Below are positions 17,835-25,948 of a stretch of 64,000 bases of DNA, piece by piece. The translations under genes and the position numbers were made by a program. The stretch covers positions 124,001-188,000 of the forward strand of contig JADJSY010000004.1 in NCBI GenBank assembly GCA_016711435.1. Reading direction: 5' to 3'. Under the pieces are notes generated by a model, which made no database searches, was not told the DNA's origin, and worked only from the letters and a program-made list of their open reading frames with translations. Every line of letters starts with the position of its first letter. The stretch's first letter is position 1. Source of the stretch: Lewinellaceae bacterium. GTDB lineage: Bacteria > Bacteroidota > Bacteroidia > Chitinophagales > Saprospiraceae.

Positions 17835-18165
17835 TACTGGTGTTTAGTGTTTGGGGCGCTTCGCTTTTGGCTATAGCTCCCGACCCCTGAAGGGCAATGT
17901 CGTTGACTTAGCGGAGAGGTGTCATTTGCGACGCAGGGCAAGTGACATCGTAGCGGAACTTGGAAAGGTTTGTGTCACCTCCTTCTTCGTCAGGGATGCA
18001 CCTCTTCCAGCCCACATTGCCCTAAGGGGGTCCATGGTGGTTTTTTATCTTAAAGTACAGATTATCAATTTATTCGATGTACTCCCCTTTGGGGTCGGGC
18101 TTGCCCCCTAAACCGAAACACGAAACACCCCAAACACGAAACACTATACACTAAATACCATTTTG
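17835..18165. repeat. Heptad repeat array, family A (copy 3), split by a palindromic insert
   Basis: The left arm has GTGTTTA, GTGTTTG and GGGCGCTTCGC. The right arm has AAACACG, AAACACC, AAACACG, AAACACT, ATACACT. Here the centre is about 200 bases long and carries a separate element with inverted ends (17882-18032). The trmD stop codon TAG on the minus strand is formed by the first heptad (TAGTGTA). Nothing else coding is seen in this 400-base gap. Confidence 0.8.
17882..18032. mobile_element. Candidate miniature element with imperfect terminal inverted repeats
   Basis: GACCCCTGAAGGGCAATGT at the left end is mirrored by ACATTGCCCTAAGGGGGTC at the right end, a 19-bp inverted repeat with a few differences. 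The 151-base unit also contains nested GAGGTGTCA/TGTCACCTC repeats and encodes no protein. No target duplication is obvious. It lies inside a family A heptad element. Confidence 0.5.
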
Positions 18166-18843
18166 GAATCGTTCCCAAAGATCCGGACGCCGCGCTTTCG
18201 TCCGCTCCATACTCTGGTCGTGCCGCCAGTCGTCGATCATTTTTTCGTGGCCGGACAGCAAAACGTCGGGGACTTTCATACCTTCCCATTCAGCCGGGCG
18301 GGTGTATACGGGCGGCGCGAGCAAATCATCCTGAAAACTGTCGAACAACGCGGAGGTTTCGTCATTCAAAACGCCGGGAATGAGTCGGCCAATGGAGTCA
18401 ACCAGCACAGCTGCGGCCAGTTCGCCGCCGGAGAGCACATAATCGCCGATACTGATTTCCATCGTGATGTATTTCTGCCGGATACGCTCGTCGATGCCTT
18501 TATAATGGCCGCAGAGAATGATGACATTCTGTTTCATACTCAGTCTGTTGCAAAGTTGCTGATCGAGGCACTGTCCGTCAGGCGAAGTGTAAATAATTTC
18601 GTCATAATTGCGTTCAGACATCAATTGTTCGATGCAGGCAGCAATCGGTTCGGGCTTCATGACCATGCCTGCGCCGCCGCCAAACTGGTAATCATCGACC
18701 TGCCGGTGTTTGCCCGTGGCATAGTCGCGCAACTGGTGCAGGTACACTTCGAGCAGGCCTTTATCTTTGGCCCGTTTCATAATGGAGTGATTTAAAGGAC
18801 TTTCCAACAATTCCGGCAGTACAGATATAATATCAAAACGCAT
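18151..18843 (-). CDS. trmD: tRNA (guanine37-N1)-methyltransferase
   Basis: The 230-residue protein shows the trefoil-knot (SPOUT) TrmD signature: MRFDIISVLPELL at the start, DYQFGGGAGMVMKPEPI, LCGHYKGIDERI and EISIGDYVLSGGELAA. It transfers a methyl group from S-adenosylmethionine to G37 of tRNAs, which prevents frameshifting. Length is normal. The usual neighbours (rimM, rpsP, rplS) are absent. The TAG stop coincides with the first unit of a family A heptad array. Confidence 0.97.
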   Translation of the reverse strand: MRFDIISVLPELLESPLNHSIMKRAKDKGLLEVYLHQLRDYATGKHRQVDDYQFGGGAGMVMKPEPIAACIEQLMSERNYDEIIYTSPDGQCLDQQLCNRLSMKQNVIILCGHYKGIDERIRQKYITMEISIGDYVLSGGELAAAVLVDSIGRLIPGVLNDETSALFDSFQDDLLAPPVYTRPAEWEGMKVPDVLLSGHEKMIDDWRHDQSMERTKARRPDLWERFQNGI

Positions 18844-18902
18844 TTTTCAGTTATTTTCACCGCAAAATTAACAGACTTCTACAACCCAAAGCCACTTAAT
18901 AT

Positions 18903-20003
18903 ATGCTGAACATTACCAAAGATTTACTCACAAATACCCGCAACCGCCCTTTTCTGCGCGATCAGAACACTTATTCAATCCGAAAACTGAAAGGTGTCAT
19001 CGCACACTGGACAGCCAATACGGACAAAGGCGCCACTGCAAAGGCCAACCGAAATTATTTTAACAATACAGATCGCTACGCTTCGGCGCATTACATCGTC
19101 GATGACAAAGCCATTATCCAGTGCCTGCACGATAACGAAGTGGGATACCATGTCGGCGCCAATAATTACAAATCGGACGGAAACCGGATCAAGGAAGGAA
19201 GCCTGACGCCCAATTATTTCGTGATCGGGTTTGAAATGTGCGTCAATAAAGACGGCGACTGGAATAAAACCTACCGGAATTCCGTCGACCTCGCCGCACA
19301 CCTGCTACGCAAATACCAGTTCAGCATCCACGACCTCTACCGGCATTTTGACATCACCGGCAAAGACTGCCCCAAAATGATGCTGGAAGAAAAAAAATGG
19401 CAGGCATTTAAAACTGATATTGTGCAGGCCATGGCCGATGACCCTGCGCCACAAATATCTGTTGGTAAAACGACGCCCACAGGACTCAACGTCCGAAGCG
19501 GTCCTGGTACCAATTTTAGAGTATTGGCAAATTTGCCCTTAGGCACTGAGGTCGATATTTATGAAGAAAAAAGTGGTTGGTTGCGTATCGGAATAGATCG
19601 ATGGGTCTCAAAAAATTATGTGGAAATATTCTTTAACACCTGGCTCGGACAAATTAACTCCCGCACAGGCGCCAATGTCCGCTCCGGCCCGGGATCCAAT
19701 TTTGCAGTCGTCGACGCGCGTCCCAACGGCGTCATGCTGCATGTCATCGGACAGTCGGGCTCCTGGCTGCAGATAGGCGAAGGTCAGTTTGTAGCCCAGT
19801 CACTTGTGCAACCCTTAACCCCCAAACAAGGCGAAGTGAACGGAACTAATGAACTCAACACCAGGCAGGGGCCTGGCACGGATTATATCATTTTGCGCCG
19901 TTTGGAAAAAGGCGACAAGATGCAGGTGTTCGAGGAACAAGACGGCTGGTTGCGGATTGCACACAGCGAATGGGTGTTCGGGCGGTTTGTTAAAATCACA
20001 TAA
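18903..20003 (+). CDS. N-acetylmuramoyl-L-alanine amidase with three SH3b repeats
   Basis: The 366-residue protein has an Amidase_2 domain (about 1-175) with zinc ligands in VIAHWTAN and RHFDITGKDCP; the second motif resembles the phage XlyA/endolysin type. Three bacterial SH3 repeats follow, each containing a version of LNVRSGPGTNF (about residues 195, 258 and 315). It should cut the amide between muramic acid and the stem peptide, with the SH3 repeats binding the wall. No signal peptide is present, so export would need another route. The 3' end is overlapped on the other strand by the acyl-CoA reductase frame. Confidence 0.93.
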   Translation: MLNITKDLLTNTRNRPFLRDQNTYSIRKLKGVIAHWTANTDKGATAKANRNYFNNTDRYASAHYIVDDKAIIQCLHDNEVGYHVGANNYKSDGNRIKEGSLTPNYFVIGFEMCVNKDGDWNKTYRNSVDLAAHLLRKYQFSIHDLYRHFDITGKDCPKMMLEEKKWQAFKTDIVQAMADDPAPQISVGKTTPTGLNVRSGPGTNFRVLANLPLGTEVDIYEEKSGWLRIGIDRWVSKNYVEIFFNTWLGQINSRTGANVRSGPGSNFAVVDARPNGVMLHVIGQSGSWLQIGEGQFVAQSLVQPLTPKQGEVNGTNELNTRQGPGTDYIILRRLEKGDKMQVFEEQDGWLRIAHSEWVFGRFVKIT

Positions 20004-21122
20004 CTTTTCCCGCACAAAATTCAACGCCGATAAAAACTGCATAATATCCACGCCGTCGGCATAATCATTTAGGCCGGGTTCCTGCGATTGGCCGAACGGT
20101 AAAACCTGAAATTGCGGCAACTGCACATTGCTCACCACGCACTGGATGTCATTTTTATGGTCTGCTAACTGTGCGTCAAGATCATGGAGATCATCGTAGT
20201 ATTCGTAATGCACCGATGCAATACGCGCCTGTAAAGAGGTATCTTCTTTCAACAATAAACACCCGTTGTTTTTATGTGGGATGTTGTTGATGATGTACAG
20301 GGTGAAATTGTAATCGAAATTGTTCTTGTACTTGTTGTGGAGAATCATCTCCCGGTATTCGTGCAGGGTTTCGAGCAGCATATCGAAATGGTAGCCATGC
20401 GGCACATACAACTTGCTGACATTGCGGCAACCCAGGCCAAAATAGGCGAAAATATCGCGGCCCAGGGCGTACAACTCGGGAATCGTTTCCAGCCCGGTCA
20501 GCACAGCCACACTATTTCGGTTGCGGCGAATGATGTGCGGGTATTTCCCGAAATATTGTTCAAAATAACGCGCCGTATTGTTACTGCCCGTCGCGATAAC
20601 GGCGTCAAAATCTTTCAGGCGGTCGTTGTCCGACAAAAATTCGGTATACGCCCAGGAATCCTTGCGCCAGTGCCCCATTTTCTGCACCAATAGCGGCAAG
20701 AGGCGCTTGTCTTTATCGGATAGTTTCACTTTGGCGCGCTGCCCTGCTGCGAATACGCACAACCAGTCGTGAAATCCCACCAGCGGAATATTGCCGGCCA
20801 TAATCAGGGCGACCGTTTTTTCCGGGTATCCAGGATCGGCCATGGGATATTGGGCAGCCCAGGCGGCCAATTTATCGCGATCCAGGAACTTCTCTGCAAT
20901 GGCTTTTAATGCGCTGCGAATATTTCCCTCTGTAAACCATTGATTTTCAATGGATGATTGCTGCACCGCTGCATCCAGGTCTTCATCTCCGCCAGCACGG
21001 AGGTAGTGACCCAGTTCGGCTAATAAATCAAGTCGTTCCTGTAGTTTCAAGTCTGCAATTTTTGCGTAAAGATAGTTGGGCAAAGAGAAGTTTGTAGGTT
21101 GCAGTCTTAAACAAGTTACCAT
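19815..21122 (-). CDS. LuxC-family acyl-CoA reductase, with an unusual 3' extension
   Basis: The first 370 residues match the Bacteroidota acyl-CoA reductase (LuxC) family: VALIMAGNIPLVGFHDWL, AVIATGSNNTARYFEQYF and FGLGCRNVSKLYVPHG, which holds the catalytic cysteine, ending GLNDYADGVDIMQFLSAL. Family members reduce acyl-CoA to aldehyde using NADPH. The family normally stops near here, but this frame continues 60-odd residues antisense to the amidase gene for 189 bases. One extra A in the run at 20007-20010 (plus-strand T4) would give a stop at 19996-19998 and remove almost all the overlap. The tail is therefore doubtful. Confidence 0.88.
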   Translation of the reverse strand: MVTCLRLQPTNFSLPNYLYAKIADLKLQERLDLLAELGHYLRAGGDEDLDAAVQQSSIENQWFTEGNIRSALKAIAEKFLDRDKLAAWAAQYPMADPGYPEKTVALIMAGNIPLVGFHDWLCVFAAGQRAKVKLSDKDKRLLPLLVQKMGHWRKDSWAYTEFLSDNDRLKDFDAVIATGSNNTARYFEQYFGKYPHIIRRNRNSVAVLTGLETIPELYALGRDIFAYFGLGCRNVSKLYVPHGYHFDMLLETLHEYREMILHNKYKNNFDYNFTLYIINNIPHKNNGCLLLKEDTSLQARIASVHYEYYDDLHDLDAQLADHKNDIQCVVSNVQLPQFQVLPFGQSQEPGLNDYADGVDIMQFLSALNFVREKLCDFNKPPEHPFAVCNPQPAVLFLEHLHLVAFFQTAQNDIIRARPLPGVEFISSVHFALFGG

Positions 21123-21208
21123 GAAAATCGTTTTAAAAATCCGATTGCCTGATCCGGCAAAATAATCCGTCCTGATGTGCTAACTGACCGAACAAGTATT
21201 TATCGAAA

Positions 21209-22975
21209 ATGCCTGAACAATATATTAACCTCCAAATGACTCCGATACGGCGCTTGCTTCGGCTACTCAGCCAGTTTCGCCGTGAAATACGCTATCTGAT
21301 TTTATACGCCGTGGTAGCAGGCCTGATTAACCTCTCTTTACCGCTTGGTATTCAGGCGATTATCAGCCAGATTGCCGGTGGAGCCATCAATGCTTCCTGG
21401 GGAGTCCTGGTGCTTTTCGTACTGGTCGGCGCGTTGCTGGCCGGCATACTCCGGCTCATGCAACTTTCCGTTATGGAATATATGCAGCGCCGGATTTTTG
21501 CTGATTCGGCTGTTGAATTCGCCATGCGTATCCCCCGCTTCAACCTGGAACTGTTGCGGCGAGAGTATGTACCGGAATTGGTCAACCGCTTCTTCGATAC
21601 GCTCACACTTCAGAAAGGTTTACCCAAAATATTGATTGAGGGCAGTACGGCAGTGCTTCAGATTTTCTTCAGCCTGATGCTGCTTTCTTTTTACCACACC
21701 GCCTTTGTGATGTTCTCTTTGTTATTGCTGGGTCTGTTGGCTATCCTGTTTTACTGGACGGCTCCCCAGGGCGTACAAACCAGCCTGGTGGAATCGAAAT
21801 ACAAGTACAAAATTGCTTTTTGGCTCGAAGAACTGGGGCGCGTTTCCAATACATTCAAACTTGCCGGGGAAAATGATTTCCCGTTGCGGCAGGCCGATTC
21901 GCTGACGGTGCATTACCTCAATGCGCGGGCGAAACACTGGCGCATCTTGCTGACCCAATTCATCAGCAGCGTCGCATTCAGGGTACTCATTCTGGGCGGT
22001 TTTCTTATATTGGGAAGCGCACTGGTGATGTCGAACGAACTCAACCTCGGACAGTTTGTCGCCGCTGAAATCCTGATATTGTTTGTTATTGAGTCGGTGG
22101 AAAAACTGATTTTATTGCATGAAACGGCGTATGATGTGCTTACTGCCACCGAAAAACTGGGCCAGGTGGCAGATTTGCCGCTCGAACGCGAAGGCGGTAT
22201 TTTGGTAGAAGAGTTTTGTAGCCCCGAACAGCCCCTGGAGGTAGAAATGCGCGAACTGGGTTACCAGTATGAGGACGGCAGTTCGCCCGTTCTGCAATCC
22301 ATTTCGCTCCAAATAAAAGGTGGTGAACGGGTGGTGATTGCCGGCTACAATGGTTCCGGCAAAAGTACGCTCATGCAAATTCTGTCCGTTGTGAAACGCG
22401 ACTTCACCGGATCACTGATGTTCAACGGACTTTCAAAAAGAAACCTGAACCTGCGCAGCCTGCGTGAACATATCGGCGATTTATCCTCCCAGGAGGATAT
22501 TTTCAAGGGCAGTATTCTCGAAAATATTACCCTGGGCAATCCGCGTATTCCACTCCAGCGCGTATTAAAAGTTATTGAAACAGTAGGATTAAACACCTTC
22601 ATTCAAGAGGCAACAGAGGGTTTGGAAACCCAACTTTTACCCGGCGGCCACAATATTTCACGAAGTATTGTCACTAAAATTTTGGTGGCGCGCGCTGTGT
22701 CCAACAACCCGAATTTGCTGGTATTGGAAGAACCGCTTGGTCACCTCAATTTCCGGGACCGGCTGCGCATCGCACAATTCCTGACCGACAAAACCAAACC
22801 CTGGACGCTTATTTGCACCAGTTCCGATCCCGTGCTGGCGGCCCTCTGCGACCGCGTGATTATCCTGAATAAAGGAGTTGTTGTGTTCGATGGCACTTTT
22901 GAAGCGGTGCAACAAACGGAGCACTTCTCCCGCGTATTCAGAACCACACTCGGGGTGACTGGCGATGCGGAATAA
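21209..22975 (+). CDS. ABC transporter ATPase-permease with a degenerate nucleotide-binding domain
   Basis: The 588-residue protein has a six-helix membrane domain (about 20-320) and an ABC domain (about 350-575). Walker A is intact (GYNGSGKST). The signature LSGGQ is replaced by NISRS. The Walker B aspartate is glutamate (LLVLEEPLGHL) with the catalytic glutamate kept, and the H-loop histidine is lost (LICTSSDP). It has no C39 peptidase domain. It heads an operon with HlyD and TolC genes, so it is the inner-membrane part of a type I secretion system. The changed motifs suggest weak ATPase activity or work as a heterodimer; this is inference. Confidence 0.9.
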   Translation: MPEQYINLQMTPIRRLLRLLSQFRREIRYLILYAVVAGLINLSLPLGIQAIISQIAGGAINASWGVLVLFVLVGALLAGILRLMQLSVMEYMQRRIFADSAVEFAMRIPRFNLELLRREYVPELVNRFFDTLTLQKGLPKILIEGSTAVLQIFFSLMLLSFYHTAFVMFSLLLLGLLAILFYWTAPQGVQTSLVESKYKYKIAFWLEELGRVSNTFKLAGENDFPLRQADSLTVHYLNARAKHWRILLTQFISSVAFRVLILGGFLILGSALVMSNELNLGQFVAAEILILFVIESVEKLILLHETAYDVLTATEKLGQVADLPLEREGGILVEEFCSPEQPLEVEMRELGYQYEDGSSPVLQSISLQIKGGERVVIAGYNGSGKSTLMQILSVVKRDFTGSLMFNGLSKRNLNLRSLREHIGDLSSQEDIFKGSILENITLGNPRIPLQRVLKVIETVGLNTFIQEATEGLETQLLPGGHNISRSIVTKILVARAVSNNPNLLVLEEPLGHLNFRDRLRIAQFLTDKTKPWTLICTSSDPVLAALCDRVIILNKGVVVFDGTFEAVQQTEHFSRVFRTTLGVTGDAE

Positions 22976-23002
22976 TCATTCGAACCACATCAACTAAAAA
23001 AT

Positions 23003-24364
23003 ATGCTGAATATTTCAGAAAACACCTTTCAACATGCAGAAGACCTGAGCCAGTTGCAATCGCTGAAAACGAGTCAACTACCGGGTTGGCATCTTTCCTT
23101 CCGAAAACTAATGCTGGCCCTGCTGGTCATTTTCCTGTTGTTTATGTTTTTGCCCTGGACACAGACGGTCCGCGCTGACGGAAAAGTAACGACACTTCGA
23201 CCTGAACAAAGACCGCAGACCATTCACGCTACCATTGCCGGACGCATCGAGCACTGGTACGTCACTGAAGGTCAGGCAGTCCGGAAAGGCGATACCATCG
23301 TGCACCTTTCCGAAGTAAAATCCGAGTATTTTGATCCCAGGCTCGTGGAGCGCATGGGAAACCAGGTGACTGCCAAAGAAGGCGCTATGGAGTCTTATGG
23401 CAACAAAGCCGATGCGCTCAACGATCAAATCGCGGCGATGGAACGCGAACTGGTAAGCAAAACCAATCAAATTCGAAGTAAAATAGAGCAGGTTCGGCTA
23501 AAAATAGAAAGTGATAGCCTGAAAGTAATGCAGGCGGAAATAGATCTGCAAGTCGCTCAACGGCAATTAAACGGAACGCAGGCGCTGTACGACAAGGGAT
23601 TAAAATCGCTGACCGAACTGGAAGAGAAACGCCTCAAACTCCAGGAAGCAAAAACCAAACTGGTTGCAGCCGACAATCAAATGGCCAGTAGTAAAAACGA
23701 TTGGGCTATTTATCAAACCGAGTTGCGCTTGGTGGCAAATGAAACGGCTAATAAAGTCGCTAAAACCCGCAGTGATCGTTTCAGCACCATCAGCGAGCAA
23801 TACGATGCGCGTGCGACAGTCAGCAAACTCAGTATCGAGCGCGAAAACTACGCCCGCAGGCAGGGTTTTTACTACATCACCGCTCCACAAGACGGCTATA
23901 TTGTAAAGGCTATCAAACCCGGCATCGGAGAAATGATTAAAGAAGGCGATCCTGTGGTGAGTATTCAACCGGCTGATTATCAATTAGCTGTGGAAATGTA
24001 CGTTCGCCCCATCGACCTGCCGCTGTTAGAAGTAGGACGTGAAGTGCGCTTTCTGTTCGACGGATGGCCCGCATTCTTCTTCAGCGGCTGGCCGGGTGTA
24101 TCCTTGGGAACTTTTGCCGGCAAAGTTGTCGCTATGGATCGCAATATCAGCGCCAATGGCAAATTCCGCGTCCTCGTCGCACAGGATACAACGGAAGAAA
24201 CCTGGCCACAGGCATTGCAGCCCGGAGGCGGCGCCAAAGGAATTGCATTACTACATAATGTGCCGGTCTGGTATGAAATGTGGCGCGTGATGAACGGATT
24301 TCCGCCAGATTTGTACCAGCAACTGGGTGATACAAACACTGAAAAAGACGCAAAAAGCAAATGA
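23003..24364 (+). CDS. HlyD family membrane-fusion protein of the second type I system
   Basis: The 453-residue protein has one membrane helix (about 34-52, LMLALLVIFLLFMFLPW). A lipoyl-like segment (TIAGRIEHWYVTEGQAVRKG), a long coiled coil (about 120-270), the second lipoyl half (YITAPQDGYIVKA) and an adaptor beta domain follow. It starts 27 bases after the ABC gene, and its stop overlaps the TolC start as ATGA, so the three genes are translationally coupled. It should bridge the ABC exporter and the outer-membrane channel. Confidence 0.92.
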   Translation: MLNISENTFQHAEDLSQLQSLKTSQLPGWHLSFRKLMLALLVIFLLFMFLPWTQTVRADGKVTTLRPEQRPQTIHATIAGRIEHWYVTEGQAVRKGDTIVHLSEVKSEYFDPRLVERMGNQVTAKEGAMESYGNKADALNDQIAAMERELVSKTNQIRSKIEQVRLKIESDSLKVMQAEIDLQVAQRQLNGTQALYDKGLKSLTELEEKRLKLQEAKTKLVAADNQMASSKNDWAIYQTELRLVANETANKVAKTRSDRFSTISEQYDARATVSKLSIERENYARRQGFYYITAPQDGYIVKAIKPGIGEMIKEGDPVVSIQPADYQLAVEMYVRPIDLPLLEVGREVRFLFDGWPAFFFSGWPGVSLGTFAGKVVAMDRNISANGKFRVLVAQDTTEETWPQALQPGGGAKGIALLHNVPVWYEMWRVMNGFPPDLYQQLGDTNTEKDAKSK

Positions 24365-25935
24365 TTACTACCCTGAATCGCAAAAAATGGACCGTGGCTG
24401 TCGTACTGCTGACCCTGAGTATCAGCAGCAGCGCACAGGTGCTGGAATGGTCGGATTTCAGGCAGCAAGTGCTGGAACGCCACCCTGTCGCCCGGCAAGC
24501 CGACCTGTACCGCGACCTGGCGGCGGCGGCCCTGTTGCGCGCGAAAGGTGGTTTTGACCCGAAGGCTTACTCTGATTTTTATTCCAAAAATTTTAGCGGA
24601 AAAACGTATTTCCAGTATACCGAAGCCGGCGTAAAACTGCCGACCTGGGCAGGTTTGGAATTGAAAGGCGCTTACAACCTGGCTTCCGGCGCTTACCTGA
24701 ATGCAGAATCCACCCTGCCGGCCAATGGCCAGGCGACGCTGGGTTTCAACTGGTCGCTGGGACAAGGTTTGCTGCTGGATGAAAGGCGCGCTGCACTGCG
24801 ACAATCCCGGATCGGACTGCAGGGAGCGGAGGCCGAACGCGAACTGCTGCTCAACGATTTGTTGTTCGAGGCGGCCAAAACCTATTGGACCTGGGTTGTG
24901 GCCGGTAATCAGTTGCGTATTTATGAATCTGCACTCCGCCAGTCGCGCATCCGTCACGAGGCATTGCGCGAAAGTTTTTTACAGGGCGATAAACCGGCTA
25001 TCGATACCATCGAAACGTTTATCCAGGTGCAAAACCGGCTGCTGGATGTCAATTTTGCGGGCGTCGACATGCAAAATGCAAGTCTGGCACTGCGCAATTT
25101 TCTCTGGATTACCGACAATCAGACGCTCGCATTGGAACAAATGCCCACGCCTCCAGTCCTCTCCGAGGCAGAAAGCGCCTTTCCAAACATACAAGGACGG
25201 GAAGAACTGGTACAACAGGCCCGGGTTAACCATCCTGAACTGCGCCTGTACGAGGCAAAACGCCAAAACCTGGAAGTGGAGCGTCGTTTAAAATTAGAGA
25301 AAAGAAAACCGGTGCTCGACCTGAATTACAACCTCCTGGGCGCTGGATGGGAGTTTTTTCCAACAAGTAATACCGAAGGCGTTGGGCTGCTTGCCAACGA
25401 TATTAAATGGGGACTGAATTTCAGTTATCCTATTTTCAACCGAAAAGCGCGGGGCGACTGGCAGGTAACGCAAGTGAAAATTGCACAAACAGTGCTCGAT
25501 ATCCAGCAAAAAAGCCAGGCTATTGAAAATAAAGTCCGTCAATATGCCAATGATCTGGATAACCTCCGCAATCAGGTGGTACTGTACCGGGATATTACCC
25601 GAAACTACCTGACCCTGCTGGAAGGCGAAACGGAAAAATTTAACCAGGGAGAAAGTTCTGTTTTCCTCATTAACACCCGCGAACAACGCTGGCTGGATGC
25701 CCAGGTGAAGTTCCTGAAACTGGCAGCCGAATACCAAAAAGCGGAAGCCGGACTGTTGTGGGCAACTGGCGTTGAGTCAGTCGCAAGTCCGAAGTCCGAA
25801 GTCAGTTGGGCCAAACGTGAAAGTCTGTACGGATTTACGGAGCGTCCGACGTTTCACTGGCCAAACTTACGGACTTCGCACGGACTGACACGACTTGCTC
25901 GGTGTGTACTCTACGGACTTCGTACTTCGCACTGA
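24361..25935 (+). CDS. TolC family outer-membrane channel with a repeat-derived C-terminal tail
   Basis: The 524-residue protein has a signal peptide (ending SSSAQ) and the two repeated long-helix modules of TolC proteins (segments with AALLRAKGGFDPKAYSDFYS and QVKIAQTVLDIQQKSQAIEN). It forms the outer-membrane and periplasmic tunnel of the secretion system. It overlaps the HlyD gene by four bases. The normal family end is near residue 470 (AEYQKAEAGLLWATG); the last 50 residues, from about 25785, are translated from a family B heptad array (LRTSHGL, YGLRTSH), and the stop codon lies inside the repeat. Confidence 0.92.
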   Translation: MITTLNRKKWTVAVVLLTLSISSSAQVLEWSDFRQQVLERHPVARQADLYRDLAAAALLRAKGGFDPKAYSDFYSKNFSGKTYFQYTEAGVKLPTWAGLELKGAYNLASGAYLNAESTLPANGQATLGFNWSLGQGLLLDERRAALRQSRIGLQGAEAERELLLNDLLFEAAKTYWTWVVAGNQLRIYESALRQSRIRHEALRESFLQGDKPAIDTIETFIQVQNRLLDVNFAGVDMQNASLALRNFLWITDNQTLALEQMPTPPVLSEAESAFPNIQGREELVQQARVNHPELRLYEAKRQNLEVERRLKLEKRKPVLDLNYNLLGAGWEFFPTSNTEGVGLLANDIKWGLNFSYPIFNRKARGDWQVTQVKIAQTVLDIQQKSQAIENKVRQYANDLDNLRNQVVLYRDITRNYLTLLEGETEKFNQGESSVFLINTREQRWLDAQVKFLKLAAEYQKAEAGLLWATGVESVASPKSEVSWAKRESLYGFTERPTFHWPNLRTSHGLTRLARCVLYGLRTSH

Positions 25936-25948
25936 CGACTTCGGACTA
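25785..25948. repeat. Heptad repeat array, family B (copy 2), overlapping two gene ends
   Basis: Units AGTCCGA, AGTCCGA, AGTCAGT are followed by a core containing GGGCCAAACG and GGCCAAACTTA, then complementary units (GGACTTC, GCACTGA, CGACTTC, GGACTAC). The left part is inside the tolC frame. On the minus strand the LTA-synthase-like gene's stop TAG is the start of the first unit (TAGTCCG). The array therefore touches both convergent stop codons. Confidence 0.85.

Noticed and set aside
23980..24957. 325-codon minus-strand frame opposite HlyD/TolC
   Set aside because: No homology pattern; the HlyD and TolC frames are continuous and coupled by ATGA.
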